From Planctomycetota bacterium (GTDB lineage: Bacteria; Planctomycetota; UBA1135; GCA-002686595): 64,000 nt of DNA. Each line of letters opens with the position of its first letter. The stretch's first letter is position 1. Made by a program: the position numbers and the translations under genes. The stretch lies in the NCBI GenBank assembly GCA_014237855.1, contig JABACD010000003.1, forward strand, positions 62,001 through 126,000, given 5' to 3'. The notes under the pieces were generated by a model that was not told where the DNA came from, did not search any database, and worked only from the letters and a program-made list of their open reading frames with translations. Below, in pieces: positions 42,015 through 50,881 of this stretch.

Positions 42015-43425
42015 CAAGCAGGCGGACCTCGGTCATGTCCTCGATCGCCCAGCGAATTCCTTCACGTCCCAGACCGCTGTCCTTCACTCCACCGTAGGGC
42101 ATGTGGTCCACGCGCCAGGAGGGTGCATCGCCAATCACCACTCCGCCGACCTCGAGCTCGTCGAAGGCTCGCTCGGCCTTGTAGATGTCGCGGGTGAAGA
42201 CGCCTGCTTGCAGGCCGAAGCACCCCTCGTTGACCTCGGCCAGGGCCTTGCCGAAGTCGGAGAAGGAGGACAGACAGGCAACCGGTCCGAAGGCCTCCTC
42301 TGCGTAGACCTGTGCATCGCGCGGAACACCCTCCAGTAGGGTGCCCTCCAGCATTGCTCCCCGGCGAGTGCCGCCACAGAGCAGCCTGGCACCTGCTGCG
42401 ACTGCAGCTGTGATCCAACCCTCGAGACGCAGGGCCTCCTTCTCGGAGATCAAGGGGCCCAGTACGGTGTCTTCTTCCAGGGGATTGCCCAGCTTGAGAC
42501 CGCGCGTACCAGCAACGAGCCGGTCGCGTACCTCTGAATAGAGGCTCTCGTGCACGAGAATGCGTTGCACGCCGATACAGCTCTGGCCGGATTGATAGAA
42601 GGCACCGATCAGTATTCGTTCGACGGCGTCCTTCACGTCTGCATCCTCGTCGACGATCACGGCAGCATTGCCTCCGAGCTCCAGCACCACCTTCTTCTTG
42701 CCTGCACGGGCCTTGAGTTTCCAGCCAACCTCCGGAGAGCCCGTGAAGCTGAGCAGCTTGAGGCGCTCGTCCGTGGTGAAGGCCTCGGCCCCAGTGCGAT
42801 GACAGGGAAGAATCGAGAAGGCCCCGGCGGGGAGGTCGAGCTCGGCGAGGATCTCACCGATCTGCAAGGCGCCCACCGGCGTGAAGCTGGCCGGCTTGAG
42901 GATGAAGGGACACCCAGCAGCAAGTGCAGGTGCGATCTTGTGGGCGACGAGATTGAGCGGGAAGTTGAAGGGCGAGATGAATGAACATGGTCCCACGGGT
43001 ACGCGCTTCCAGCGTCCGGTGTAGCCCCGGGCACGCTCTGTCACATCCAGGGGTAGGACTTCGCCGTAGATCCGGACCGCCTCTCCAGCTGCGGACTTGA
43101 AGGTGTCAATGAGGCGGTTGACCTCTCCCCGGCTGTCACGAATTGGCTTGCCGGCCTCGATGCAGAGTGTCTGGGCCAGCTCGTCGAACCGCTCTCGAAA
43201 GCGGGCCACACAGTGCTCGAGCCAGCGCTGACGCTCAAACGCTGGTACGCGGCTCAGCTCGCCGGCTGCGGCGGCAGCTGCGCTGATCCCCGCCTCGATC
43301 TCGGCAGCGCCGGCGAGGGCGACGAGCGTCGCGGGCTCACCGCTGTACTTGTCGAGGACTTCGAGCCACTCGCCGGTCTCTGTCGGCCGGCCGGCCACGT
43401 AGCAGGGTAGCTTGTCTTGCAGCAT
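41992..43425 (-). CDS. Aldehyde dehydrogenase family protein
   Basis: NAD(P)-dependent oxidation of an aldehyde to an acid. From ATG 43425 the protein has 477 residues, a normal length; 44 further upstream codons would overlap the divergent ligase gene. The Rossmann region has FISPFNFPLNL and FTGSPEVGW. The catalytic Glu is in LELGG, and the nucleophile Cys283 is in GQSCIG. The C-terminal EEAFGPVA and PYGGVKDSGLGREG are standard. It resembles broad-substrate or non-phosphorylating glyceraldehyde-3-phosphate dehydrogenases, but the substrate cannot be read. The 121-base divergent gap (43426-43546) to the ligase has no clear promoter. Confidence 0.9.
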   Translation of the reverse strand: MLQDKLPCYVAGRPTETGEWLEVLDKYSGEPATLVALAGAAEIEAGISAAAAAAGELSRVPAFERQRWLEHCVARFRERFDELAQTLCIEAGKPIRDSRGEVNRLIDTFKSAAGEAVRIYGEVLPLDVTERARGYTGRWKRVPVGPCSFISPFNFPLNLVAHKIAPALAAGCPFILKPASFTPVGALQIGEILAELDLPAGAFSILPCHRTGAEAFTTDERLKLLSFTGSPEVGWKLKARAGKKKVVLELGGNAAVIVDEDADVKDAVERILIGAFYQSGQSCIGVQRILVHESLYSEVRDRLVAGTRGLKLGNPLEEDTVLGPLISEKEALRLEGWITAAVAAGARLLCGGTRRGAMLEGTLLEGVPRDAQVYAEEAFGPVACLSSFSDFGKALAEVNEGCFGLQAGVFTRDIYKAERAFDELEVGGVVIGDAPSWRVDHMPYGGVKDSGLGREGIRWAIEDMTEVRLLVTRQLTN

Positions 43426-43546
43426 GGGGATCAAGAGGGAAAAGGGCTGGCGAAGCCTAATCGATGTTCCTTCCCGGTCGTAGCCCCGGACAGCAAGGCC
43501 CGGATAGACCGCTCCCCGCCTCTCTGATAGGCTCTGCCGCCAACCA

Positions 43547-44911
43547 ATGTCGACCATGGATCTCTCAGGCTCCTTCGGGCTGGACGAAGCTCGTGCTCAC
43601 ATAGCCCGGACAGTCTTTGAAGAAAGGCTGGGAGGGGAAGAGGTCGGAAGTATTGGGCTCGAGCCGGAGTACCTGGTCTTTCGTCTGGATGAGTCGGGGC
43701 GGCCCACCGAGCGGCTCCCCCTGGAGGGGGAGAGCAGCGTGCTGGGGGCCCTCGAGAGATGCGTCGGCCATGGAACTGAATTGCAGCTCGGTGTGCCCGG
43801 GCCTCCCCCAGTCTACGAGCTCGCCAATGGCGGTCGGGTCACCTTCGAACCGGGAGCCCAGGTTGAGCACTCGACAGCGGTTCACCGCACCGCTGCGGAG
43901 GCGATGGAGGATGTAGACAGCTTCGCGCGCTTCCTGGCGGAGGCTCTCAGGCCCGAGGGGGCACGTATCGCCTCGGCTGGTCTGGACCTCTGGACAGATC
44001 GATCCAAGGTGACTCAGCAGCTGCGGGCTCCTCGCTATCACGCCATGGATGCCTACCTCTCCAGGCGATCCAAGCACGGCCTGATCATGATGCGTCATAC
44101 GGGGAGCTTTCAGATCAATCTCGACCTCGGTGAGAGGGGTGTTGCAGAAGAACGCTGGCGGCTCTCCAACTTGCTCAGCCCGATTGCAACTGCCTCATTT
44201 GCCTGCAGCCCCGAAAGCGGCTGGAAGTCCCGTCGCGCCCGTGCCTGGCAGGGCTTGGACCCGACCCGAACGGGTTTTCCGCGCTGTCTGATGGCCGGAG
44301 CCGTTGTTGACCCGGGAAGCTGCTACTCGGAGTTAGCCTTGGATGCCGACATCCTGCTCTTCCGAGCGGGCAAGGAGGGTGAGGCGAGCGCGGGTACTCC
44401 TGGCTTTACCCTGCGTCACTGGATCGAGAATGGTCACCCGGAGCGTGGACAGCCCTCTCTCGATGACATTGATTACCACCTGACAACTCTCTTTCCAGAG
44501 GTGCGTCTCCGTGGGTTCTTCGAGATCCGCTCCATCGATGCCATCCCACTCTCCCTGAGGAGTGCTCAGGTCGTTTTCTGGGCCGGGCTGCTCTACGACA
44601 AGGTCTCCAGGCAGCGGGTACTCGAGTTACTCGAACCCAGCATCTCGCTGCTCGAGACTCAGTGGGTAGTCTCGGCGCGAGAGGGATTCGGAGACGCAGA
44701 CCTTCACAAGCAGGCCCTGGAGATCTGGGGCCTCGCTCTCGAGGGCGCGAGCCGCCTACCGGATGGTTACTTTCGCGCGGATGACCTGCGCATCGCACAA
44801 GCCTTTCATCACGAGTACGTGGAGCGTGGTCGGGCGCCTGCAGACGAGCTCGAGCGACTCCTGGCCAGCGACCCAGCCGCCGCCCTTGACTGGTGTTCCC
44901 TGGGGAGCTGA
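43547..44911 (+). CDS. Glutamate--cysteine ligase (GCS2 family)
   Basis: ATP-dependent formation of gamma-glutamylcysteine, or a related gamma-glutamyl amide. The 454-residue protein has the GCS2 opening IGLEPEYLVFRLD, the glycine/asparagine run around NGGRVTFEPGAQVEHST, the metal or substrate strand FQINLDLG and the late LRGFFEIRSIDAIP. These match the EgtA/plant-type ligases of this family rather than proteobacterial GshA. The ATG at 43547 is used; an ATG three codons later is an alternative. No glutathione synthetase or ergothioneine gene is nearby, so the end product is open. It ends 4 bases from the convergent DUF481 gene. Confidence 0.85.
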   Translation: MSTMDLSGSFGLDEARAHIARTVFEERLGGEEVGSIGLEPEYLVFRLDESGRPTERLPLEGESSVLGALERCVGHGTELQLGVPGPPPVYELANGGRVTFEPGAQVEHSTAVHRTAAEAMEDVDSFARFLAEALRPEGARIASAGLDLWTDRSKVTQQLRAPRYHAMDAYLSRRSKHGLIMMRHTGSFQINLDLGERGVAEERWRLSNLLSPIATASFACSPESGWKSRRARAWQGLDPTRTGFPRCLMAGAVVDPGSCYSELALDADILLFRAGKEGEASAGTPGFTLRHWIENGHPERGQPSLDDIDYHLTTLFPEVRLRGFFEIRSIDAIPLSLRSAQVVFWAGLLYDKVSRQRVLELLEPSISLLETQWVVSAREGFGDADLHKQALEIWGLALEGASRLPDGYFRADDLRIAQAFHHEYVERGRAPADELERLLASDPAAALDWCSLGS

Positions 44912-44915
44912 GAGA

Positions 44916-46037
44916 TCAGTACTCGATCCCTAGCCCAAAGGAGATCTTCAGATCGTCGGGCCTGGGGGTCACACCATCGATGTTCTCAAGTGGCTTGTTG
45001 ACCCTGTCCCAGATCAGCTGCAGGTCGATATCGAGGGAGTCGGTGAGCTCGAGCGACAGCATGGTTGAGAGGTGATGGGTGTAGGTATCTGGATTGTTCA
45101 CAGGGATGGTGATCTCGTAACCAAACGTGAACTCCACATCTGGAGTGACATCCCAATCGATGTTCATGTTTGCCAGGGCTGCCCAAGCTGAGTTCTTGAT
45201 TGATTGGTCAGCCGGGGCCAGGTCGTACTGCGTGTACTCCCAGGCGGGCCCGCCACCGAGTTCCCAGGACAGGGTGTTGGAGTCCACAATGTTGTATCCC
45301 AGCCGAGCAGAAGGCGTCAGCCGTAGGTCGATGTTGGTGAACTGGTCCTGATAGGCGGTGACAGCCACCGGGGTAAGAAATAAGCGCTTGGTCAGAAAGA
45401 CATCGAAGTTGCTCGCCAGGCGATTGTTGTTGGCCGTCTCCACGCTCTGGCTCCGAGAAAATGCGCTGTTGTACACCGTGTCCCAACGTGTGGTCGCGCT
45501 CTGGCGCCGGGCAAAGATATAGGTGCTCAGATCTAACTGCCTGGTGTTGCCTTCACGAGCTGTGTAGCCGAGTGTGACCTTTCCCTTCCAATGGCTCAGG
45601 AGGCTTCCGTCTGATGGCACAGCTGACATCAGCTTGCTTCGTGGGGCGACGCCTCCGCCTGGGCCGCCGACCGTGACAGTTCCATCCTTGATCAGGAGGG
45701 TTCCGTAGAGGATCTCCTCGCCCTCGAGTTGGACAGACTGCCTGCGCGGGCTACGAACGAAGGCGATGTCGTCCATGTCGAAGGTGAGTTCATCAAGCTT
45801 CTCGCTGTCGAACTCCAGCGTCTTGTCGCGGATGTCGAGGAGCTCGCCCTTCAGCCATTCTCCTGTCGTGAGCTGAATCCAGTCCGAACCGTCTTGTACC
45901 GGCGGTACTGGGGCAAACTGCGGCAGTGGCGGCTGCGGAACAGGCGAGGGTGCAGAGGGAGAATGGTCTTGCGTGGGCCCAATGCAGCTGGCTAGAGAGC
46001 TGACATAAGTCAACATCATGATTAGCAAGAATCGCAT
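44916..46037 (-). CDS. DUF481 outer-membrane protein with lipoprotein-type signal
   Basis: Protein of 373 residues. The signal peptide ends SLASC, a good lipobox, followed by a Pro/Ser-rich linker (about 20-45). A small beta domain with LTTGEWLKGELLDI and LYGTLLIKDGTV follows. Then comes a DUF481/YdiY-type beta barrel of about 240 residues starting at WKGKVTLGYTAREGNTRQ, and the chain ends in GLGIEY with a C-terminal aromatic residue, as outer-membrane barrels do. A lipidated N-terminus ahead of a barrel is uncommon. The function is unknown. A good sigma-70-type promoter lies at 46070-46098. Confidence 0.85.
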   Translation of the reverse strand: MRFLLIMMLTYVSSLASCIGPTQDHSPSAPSPVPQPPLPQFAPVPPVQDGSDWIQLTTGEWLKGELLDIRDKTLEFDSEKLDELTFDMDDIAFVRSPRRQSVQLEGEEILYGTLLIKDGTVTVGGPGGGVAPRSKLMSAVPSDGSLLSHWKGKVTLGYTAREGNTRQLDLSTYIFARRQSATTRWDTVYNSAFSRSQSVETANNNRLASNFDVFLTKRLFLTPVAVTAYQDQFTNIDLRLTPSARLGYNIVDSNTLSWELGGGPAWEYTQYDLAPADQSIKNSAWAALANMNIDWDVTPDVEFTFGYEITIPVNNPDTYTHHLSTMLSLELTDSLDIDLQLIWDRVNKPLENIDGVTPRPDDLKISFGLGIEY

Positions 46038-46069
46038 CGAATTAGCTGGTTCACCCTCCCGTGGGAAGA

Positions 46070-46098
46070 CTAATAGGTGGATTGGGATGAGCAGTCAA
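46070..46098 (-). promoter_or_regulatory. Sigma-70-type promoter of the DUF481 gene
   Basis: On the minus strand, TTGACT (46098-46093), a 17-base spacer and TATTAG (46075-46070) match -35 and -10 boxes at 5/6 and 4/6. Transcription would start near 46063, about 26 bases before the ATG at 46037, with a GGGAGGG sequence in the leader. The rest of the 262-base divergent gap (46038-46299) holds two TTCAT repeats (46111 and 46124) and no equally good + strand promoter. Confidence 0.55.
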
Positions 46099-46299
46099 GT
46101 ACGAAGCAAATTCATGCTGATCGTTCATTGAAGCAGCCGCGAAGAACGGGAAAATCTGCATCCGATCTTCACACCAGCCGCACAGGCAAGGTGCGGGATG
46201 AGAACCAATCTCCCAGGCGGCAGTCTAGAAGTGTTATTCAGGGCTGAGTAACCGGTTGGAGAACCCTAATCACTGACCCTCGAATCCCCAAATTTTCTC

Positions 46300-47574
46300 A
46301 TGAACAAGTTCTACCTGACCCTGGCGCTGCTAACGGTCCCTACGAGCACTTCCCTTGCGAATGGTGGTGAGGGGGGCATGCCAATCACTGCGTTGCCAGA
46401 CTCCCTGCCTGAGGTGACCGCGGACGACAAGGTCAACTTCGATGTTTACTGGAAGAATGGTCTCCAGTTCATCGGAAATGACGGCGACACGAAGATTCAA
46501 ATCGGGGGGAGAATCTACAACGACTGGGCGTGGTTCTCTGCAGATAAGGATCTCAAGGATGATGTCGGGCCGTTCGTGAATGGTACCGAGATGCGCAGTG
46601 CGCGGATCTACATGAAGGGCACCATCGACGAGCGCTACTTCTTCAAGGCCAACTACGACTTTGGCGCGACCAGGCCTGGTGATGGCGGCCCTGGCTTCAA
46701 GGACGTGTTCATGGGGCTCAAGAAGCTACCAACCATCCAGAATATCCAGGTCGGGCACTTCAAGGAACCGATCGGACTCGACGTCCTGACCAGCTCCAAG
46801 TACATCACCTTCATGGAGCGCTCTCTCACGGGAGGCAGCGAGCCCAGTCGCAACACGGGGGTGATGGTCTTCGGTACCCAGGACACCAAGCGCATGACGT
46901 ATGCTGCCGGTGTCTTCCGGGACAGCAACAAGTTCGGGCTGGCTGGAGAGGACAATGGCTATGCATTCACCGCCAGGGTCACCGGACTGCCCGTGGTCAA
47001 TGATGATCAAACAAGCTTGATCCACCTGGGGATCGGTGTCAGTCACCGCCAGAAGAAGGACCTGCCCGTCAGCTACGACCCCCGTCCGGAGTCACATCTG
47101 GCACCCAGGTTCCTGGATACGGGGGACATCGCCGCAGATTCCCAGGACATCATTGGTCTGGAGTGGGCGTCGATCAATGGGCCCTTCTACACCCAGGCGG
47201 AGTACGTCTACACCGATATTGATGGCAAGGATGCGGGGCCGAGTCCCTCATTCAGCACCTACTACGGTCAGGCTAGCTGGTTTGCGACCAACGACTCGAA
47301 GACCTACCTCAACAAGACCGGCACCTTTGGCCGCGTCACGCCCTCCTCGCCCTGGGGCGATGGTGGCTGGGGGGCGCTCGAGTTCGCGCTGCGTTACTCC
47401 AGCACTGACCTGAACAATGATGGGGTTGAAGGCGGAGAGCTGAGCGACATTACCTTCGGTATCAACTGGTACCTGTCCTCCTTCTCACGATTGATGTTCA
47501 ACTACATCAACGCAGACAAGGATAGTGTCGGCACCGCAGACATCTTCCAGGTGCGCTTCCAGATCGACTTCTAG
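46300..47574 (+). CDS. Phosphate-selective porin (OprO/OprP-like)
   Basis: Outer-membrane trimeric-type barrel of 424 residues with a clear signal peptide cleaved near SLANG. The typical start of the mature barrel, VYWKNGLQFIGNDGDTKIQIGG, is followed by RSARIYMKGTIDERYFFKANYDF, VGHFKEPIGL and FMERSLTGG, all landmarks of the OprO/P family. The protein ends VRFQIDF with a terminal Phe. Phosphate or polyphosphate selectivity is a family trait not provable here. It diverges from the DUF481 barrel gene. Two hairpins follow the stop. Confidence 0.9.
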   Translation: MNKFYLTLALLTVPTSTSLANGGEGGMPITALPDSLPEVTADDKVNFDVYWKNGLQFIGNDGDTKIQIGGRIYNDWAWFSADKDLKDDVGPFVNGTEMRSARIYMKGTIDERYFFKANYDFGATRPGDGGPGFKDVFMGLKKLPTIQNIQVGHFKEPIGLDVLTSSKYITFMERSLTGGSEPSRNTGVMVFGTQDTKRMTYAAGVFRDSNKFGLAGEDNGYAFTARVTGLPVVNDDQTSLIHLGIGVSHRQKKDLPVSYDPRPESHLAPRFLDTGDIAADSQDIIGLEWASINGPFYTQAEYVYTDIDGKDAGPSPSFSTYYGQASWFATNDSKTYLNKTGTFGRVTPSSPWGDGGWGALEFALRYSSTDLNNDGVEGGELSDITFGINWYLSSFSRLMFNYINADKDSVGTADIFQVRFQIDF

Positions 47575-47603
47575 TCGCTTCTGGTCTGTCGCGAGTCTTG
47601 CAG

Positions 47604-47641
47604 AGAGAGCGAGGGGTGTTCTGAGACACCCCTCGCTCTCT
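47604..47641. terminator. Long perfect hairpin after the porin gene
   Basis: A 16-bp perfect inverted repeat, 47604-47619 and 47626-47641, with a 6-base loop (TCTGAG). It lies 29 bases after the porin stop. The + strand continues CTTATC, with only a weak T-run. As the gene on the other strand ends at 47729, it may serve both directions. Confidence 0.7.
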
Positions 47642-47650
47642 TATCAGGCA

Positions 47651-47674
47651 CTCCCGCGGCACACACCGCGGGAG
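47651..47674. terminator. Second GC-rich hairpin after the porin gene
   Basis: CTCCCGCGG (47651-47659) and CCGCGGGAG (47666-47674) form a perfect 9-bp stem with loop CACACA, 9 bases after the first hairpin. No T-run follows. The pair looks like a tandem bidirectional terminator between convergent genes. Confidence 0.5.
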
Positions 47675-47728
47675 CTGACCAGGCCGATCCCCATCAGACG
47701 CAACCAGCCCGGAATTCGTGGGGTGGTG

Positions 47729-48199
47729 TCAGCCCACCAGCTTCCAATGGGCGGGTTCCCACACCCGCCTCTCCTTCTGATCCCAGTAGCCGGGGTGTCT
47801 TATGGTTCGGTAGAAGCCAACATTGATCTGGAACTGGAAGGGCTTGCCACAAGCCAGTAAGCGAGTCTCAACGAGGGGCGGTTGCCAGCTGCTCTCGACT
47901 CGAGCGGGTACCCAGACCTTCTCGGATCGCACAACCCACCGTCCAGGAATCCAGACCCTGCGGGGCTGCGAGTCGCAGCGGCGATTGGCAATGGGAATCG
48001 TCCCTGAGTGCACCGAGGAGCGAACTCGCCGGTACTGGTTCAATGATCGCCGGTAGGAGTTGCTGGGAACGGAAGGGCGTCCATAGCCGGTCCAGGTGCT
48101 TTCCTGGGGTGAGCTCATCGGAGTTGATTGGGCGGTGGAGCTCACGATCGAGAGGGCGAGTGCCAGGGTGAGGAGGGGGGCTTGGATCAGTTTCTTCAT
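47729..48199 (-). CDS. Small secreted Trp-rich protein
   Basis: I do not recognise this 156-residue protein. It has a standard signal peptide cleaved near STAQS. The mature part is basic and carries repeated W-x-P-G-x-W-like phrases: RVWIPGRWV, KVWVPARV, HPGYWDQ and RVWEPAHWKL. Two Cys (in RRCDSQ and LLACGK) could pair. This resembles the Tyr/Trp-rich YXWxPGxW repeats of small periplasmic proteins in planctomycetes and others. It may bind cell-wall or polymer surfaces (inference). It ends after the double hairpin; 254 bases without another gene (48200-48453) precede it. Confidence 0.7.
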   Translation of the reverse strand: MKKLIQAPLLTLALALSIVSSTAQSTPMSSPQESTWTGYGRPSVPSNSYRRSLNQYRRVRSSVHSGTIPIANRRCDSQPRRVWIPGRWVVRSEKVWVPARVESSWQPPLVETRLLACGKPFQFQINVGFYRTIRHPGYWDQKERRVWEPAHWKLVG

Positions 48200-48453
48200 G
48201 GGAACAACTCCTGAGACCTCGATTTACGGGGCGGCTGTGGGACGCAGCCGGCGGTGGCCGCTGAGCAGCGAGGAGCAGAAGCCGTGCCAAGAGCGCCGGG
48301 GTGTGCATAAGTCCTTTTTTTCTAGTAGCTTGGCGGGTATCGGGGAGTCGCCGGCGGCTCTTGCAGGGAAGCAGCTAGCCTTGAAGATGCCCCATCTGGA
48401 GGACGTACTGACCACGCTCGCGGTCATCGAGGGCAGTCGCTAAGGTGCTCGTC

Positions 48454-49065
48454 ATGACGCACCATCTCCTGCGCCTTGCCCCCTGCTTTCTGCTCGTCGG
48501 TTGCATGTCCAGCTCCGACACCGTCGAGGCTGACCTCGTCGAGCCCGTGACCTCCGTGCCCGATGTCCAGGCGCGTAAGCTGGAGTCGGCTCCTGCGGTG
48601 GAACTCACCGAGGTTGGAAATCTGGTTGGAGTCTGGGTCGTGACCCTGGAGCACGTTACACAGGGCGAGGACCGAGCCCGAACGGTGGCCCACGGAACAG
48701 CCACGATCTCACCCGATCTGAATGGTCGCTTCCTGTGCTGGATGACGACCCTCGAGAGCGAGGGGGAGACCATCGCCTCACGCGGCAGGCTGGGCTTCGA
48801 TCGGCGCCTGGAGGTCTATGAACTTCTCTGGGTGTCAGAGCTCTCGAGTGCCCAACGTCTGGCGCGGGGTCGCGGAGATGCACGTCGCGGGGGAATTCAG
48901 CTGGACTGGGGGGATGTTGACCCCGAGACCCAGTCCATCATGCGCTCGCGTACTGTTCTCAAGATTGCAGATGATGATCACTTCTCCCTCGAGCAGTGGG
49001 CACTCAATGCTGATCTCGAATGGGTACCCGTCTGGAGAACGAGCTACACCAGAGCTTCGAGCTAA
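48454..49065 (+). CDS. DUF1579-like lipoprotein
   Basis: Protein of 203 residues from ATG 48454; a GTG three codons earlier is possible. The signal peptide ends LLVGC, a canonical lipobox. The mature domain (about 60-195) has the beta-barrel-like pattern of DUF1579 proteins, with LVGVWVVTLEH, the strand pair around RFLCWMTTL and LGFDRRLEVYELLW, and a final SLEQWAL. The function is unknown; some members bind small molecules. The upstream 254 bases (48200-48453) include a T-rich run at about 48314-48321 and no clear promoter. It overlaps the convergent permease gene by four bases. Confidence 0.72.
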   Translation: MTHHLLRLAPCFLLVGCMSSSDTVEADLVEPVTSVPDVQARKLESAPAVELTEVGNLVGVWVVTLEHVTQGEDRARTVAHGTATISPDLNGRFLCWMTTLESEGETIASRGRLGFDRRLEVYELLWVSELSSAQRLARGRGDARRGGIQLDWGDVDPETQSIMRSRTVLKIADDDHFSLEQWALNADLEWVPVWRTSYTRASS

Positions 49066-49988
49066 CCACGGCGGACCGAGCGTCGTGCCAGTGCTGAGGT
49101 CAGGTCTGCCAGGATCACCAGACCGGATCCAAAGAGAACCAGCAGCAACATCTCGTCGTAGTACTGCTTGGAGCGTGCGTCCTGGATCCAGTAGCCCAGA
49201 GAGACGACGCCGAGCATGCCGAGTACTGTCGCCTCGCGCACACATGTCTCGAAGCGATAGAAGAAGTAGAGCAGATTGCGGCCCATCGTCAGCGGAATGA
49301 GCGCGAAGACCACCAGACCACCGTGTCGCCCGCCTATTGCGGTCAGGGAGCGTACTGGGGCAGGCTCGAGGTTCTCAACGACCTCACCACCGAGGCGCGC
49401 CAGGATTCCACCATTGTGGATGGCGAGCGCGAGGACTGCCGGCCAGGCTGTGCGCGGCCCCAGCACGGCGAGCAATAGAAAGGCGAGGATGTACTCAGGC
49501 ACGGCTCGCATCAGGATGGCGAGGCCCCGAGAGGCCCGTCTTGCTGCGGTCCAGACCAGCTGCTTGCCCCTGGAGCTGTCCCTGACCTCGGGTGAGAAGG
49601 GGGCCGAGGTGGCGAAGTTACTGGCGGCCAGGATGGAGAGCGGCCAGGCGAGCACAGCGGACAAGGCGATCGCCAGGATGGAGATCTGCAAGGTGGCCAG
49701 GGTGCTGCTGGCCCCCACCTCATTCCAGATTCCATGGCCCCATGCCCAGAGTCCGGAGAAGGTGAAGGGCTCGGATCGCAGGGCATGAGGCCATAGCTCT
49801 TCACGGATGAAGTTCTGGAAGTTCGTGAGGCGACGCTCGGTAAGGGAGTCTCCCAGTGCAATCTCCGGACTGGCCCAGGCGTAGAGTGTCCAGGAGGCGA
49901 GAGCCATCACGGTTCCGCGCAGCAGTCGGCTCCGTGGGCGAGCACGCCTGAGGGCCTCGACTTGGGTTCGGCGACTTGAGCTGTTCAT
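49062..49988 (-). CDS. phnE: PhnE-type ABC transporter permease (second)
   Basis: Inner-membrane permease of 308 residues with about six membrane segments, the last gene of a four-gene importer operon. The coupling-loop region AIHNGGILARLGGEVVENLEPAP corresponds to the EAA motif of PhnE proteins, and the later YRFETCVREATVLGMLGVVSLGYWI matches their C-terminal core. The ATG overlaps the stop of the first permease by four bases. Two PhnE proteins probably form a heterodimer. It overlaps the 3' end of the DUF1579 gene by four bases. The symbol denotes the family; the substrate is uncertain. Confidence 0.82.
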   Translation of the reverse strand: MNSSSRRTQVEALRRARPRSRLLRGTVMALASWTLYAWASPEIALGDSLTERRLTNFQNFIREELWPHALRSEPFTFSGLWAWGHGIWNEVGASSTLATLQISILAIALSAVLAWPLSILAASNFATSAPFSPEVRDSSRGKQLVWTAARRASRGLAILMRAVPEYILAFLLLAVLGPRTAWPAVLALAIHNGGILARLGGEVVENLEPAPVRSLTAIGGRHGGLVVFALIPLTMGRNLLYFFYRFETCVREATVLGMLGVVSLGYWIQDARSKQYYDEMLLLVLFGSGLVILADLTSALARRSVRRG

Positions 49989-50881
49989 CGAATCACGACG
50001 CGCTCTCTCAAGAGACTGCTGACGAACTCAAGGACGACGACCACGAAGATCAAGGCGTAGAGGTAGCTCCAGACCTCGTGATAGTGCTGGTTGACGAAGG
50101 CCAGCTTCACGAAGTAGCCGAGGGTCGGGAATCCGAAGAAACCCAACACGGCAGAGGAGCGCACCGCGCACTCCAGACGATAGAAGGTGTAGGCCGCCAT
50201 GTCGGGAAGAGCTCGCGGCATCAGGCCAAATAGGAAGACCTGCAGGCTTGTGGCCCCGGTGTCATGCAACTGCGCCGCGCTGTCACGGGGAGCCTCATCG
50301 AGCATCTCCGAGAACACCTTCGCCAGGGTGCCGCCGTAGGGGATTGCAATGGCCCACACGGCGCTGAATGAGTTCAGGCCTAGCGCTGCCAGCAAGAGCA
50401 CGGCCCAGAGTAGTTCATGGATGGAGCGCATGAACGCGATCAAGGCTCTCAGGAAGACGAAGGCCCCTGAGCGCCCCAGACGCCCAATCCAGCGTCGGCT
50501 CCAGGAAGAAGCGGGGCTCGACTCTCGCCACCAGGCGGTGGAAGTCAGAACTCCGAGGGGGAGTCCGATGGCCAGGGCCAGACTCATTCCCGTGGCAGCG
50601 AAGATCAGGGTGCGTCTCAGGGCGTCGAGCACCTTTGCCCACAGGGGTGCTGTTCCGGCGGGAACCTGGCTCTCATAGTCGAGAGCTGGAGTCAGGCCAG
50701 CGGCGAGGAACTCCTCGAGAATCTCGATGCCGTTTCCGCTGGGGATCAGTTGGGCGGGGCTGGTGCCCAGGCCCAGGGCAGCCCAGATGGCTGCGCAGAC
50801 AATTCCAAGCATCCACCAGCGTCGACGCCCCGAGAGGATTCGTAGGGGGTGGACGTCAGACAGCCGGGCCTCATTCTTCAT
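49985..50881 (-). CDS. phnE: PhnE-type ABC transporter permease (first)
   Basis: Inner-membrane permease of 298 residues with about six membrane segments. A periplasmic segment of about 45 residues follows TM1. The EAA-type coupling loop reads AIPYGGTLAKVFSEMLDEAP, and the C-terminal core YRLECAVRSSAVLGFFGFPTLGYF is typical of PhnE. Its start overlaps the ATPase stop by 11 bases and its stop overlaps the second permease. Paired PhnE genes occur in phosphonate, phosphite and related oxyanion importers. Confidence 0.85.
   Translation of the reverse strand: MKNEARLSDVHPLRILSGRRRWWMLGIVCAAIWAALGLGTSPAQLIPSGNGIEILEEFLAAGLTPALDYESQVPAGTAPLWAKVLDALRRTLIFAATGMSLALAIGLPLGVLTSTAWWRESSPASSWSRRWIGRLGRSGAFVFLRALIAFMRSIHELLWAVLLLAALGLNSFSAVWAIAIPYGGTLAKVFSEMLDEAPRDSAAQLHDTGATSLQVFLFGLMPRALPDMAAYTFYRLECAVRSSAVLGFFGFPTLGYFVKLAFVNQHYHEVWSYLYALIFVVVVLEFVSSLLRERVVIR

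Noticed and set aside
46111-46128. Two TTCAT repeats as a Pho-box-like site before the porin gene
   Set aside because: The 13-base spacing and poor match do not fit the Pho-box consensus.
48096-48443. 115-codon frame over the region between the Trp-rich and DUF1579 genes
   Set aside because: Half of it is antisense to the Trp-rich protein gene; no ribosome site or family resemblance.
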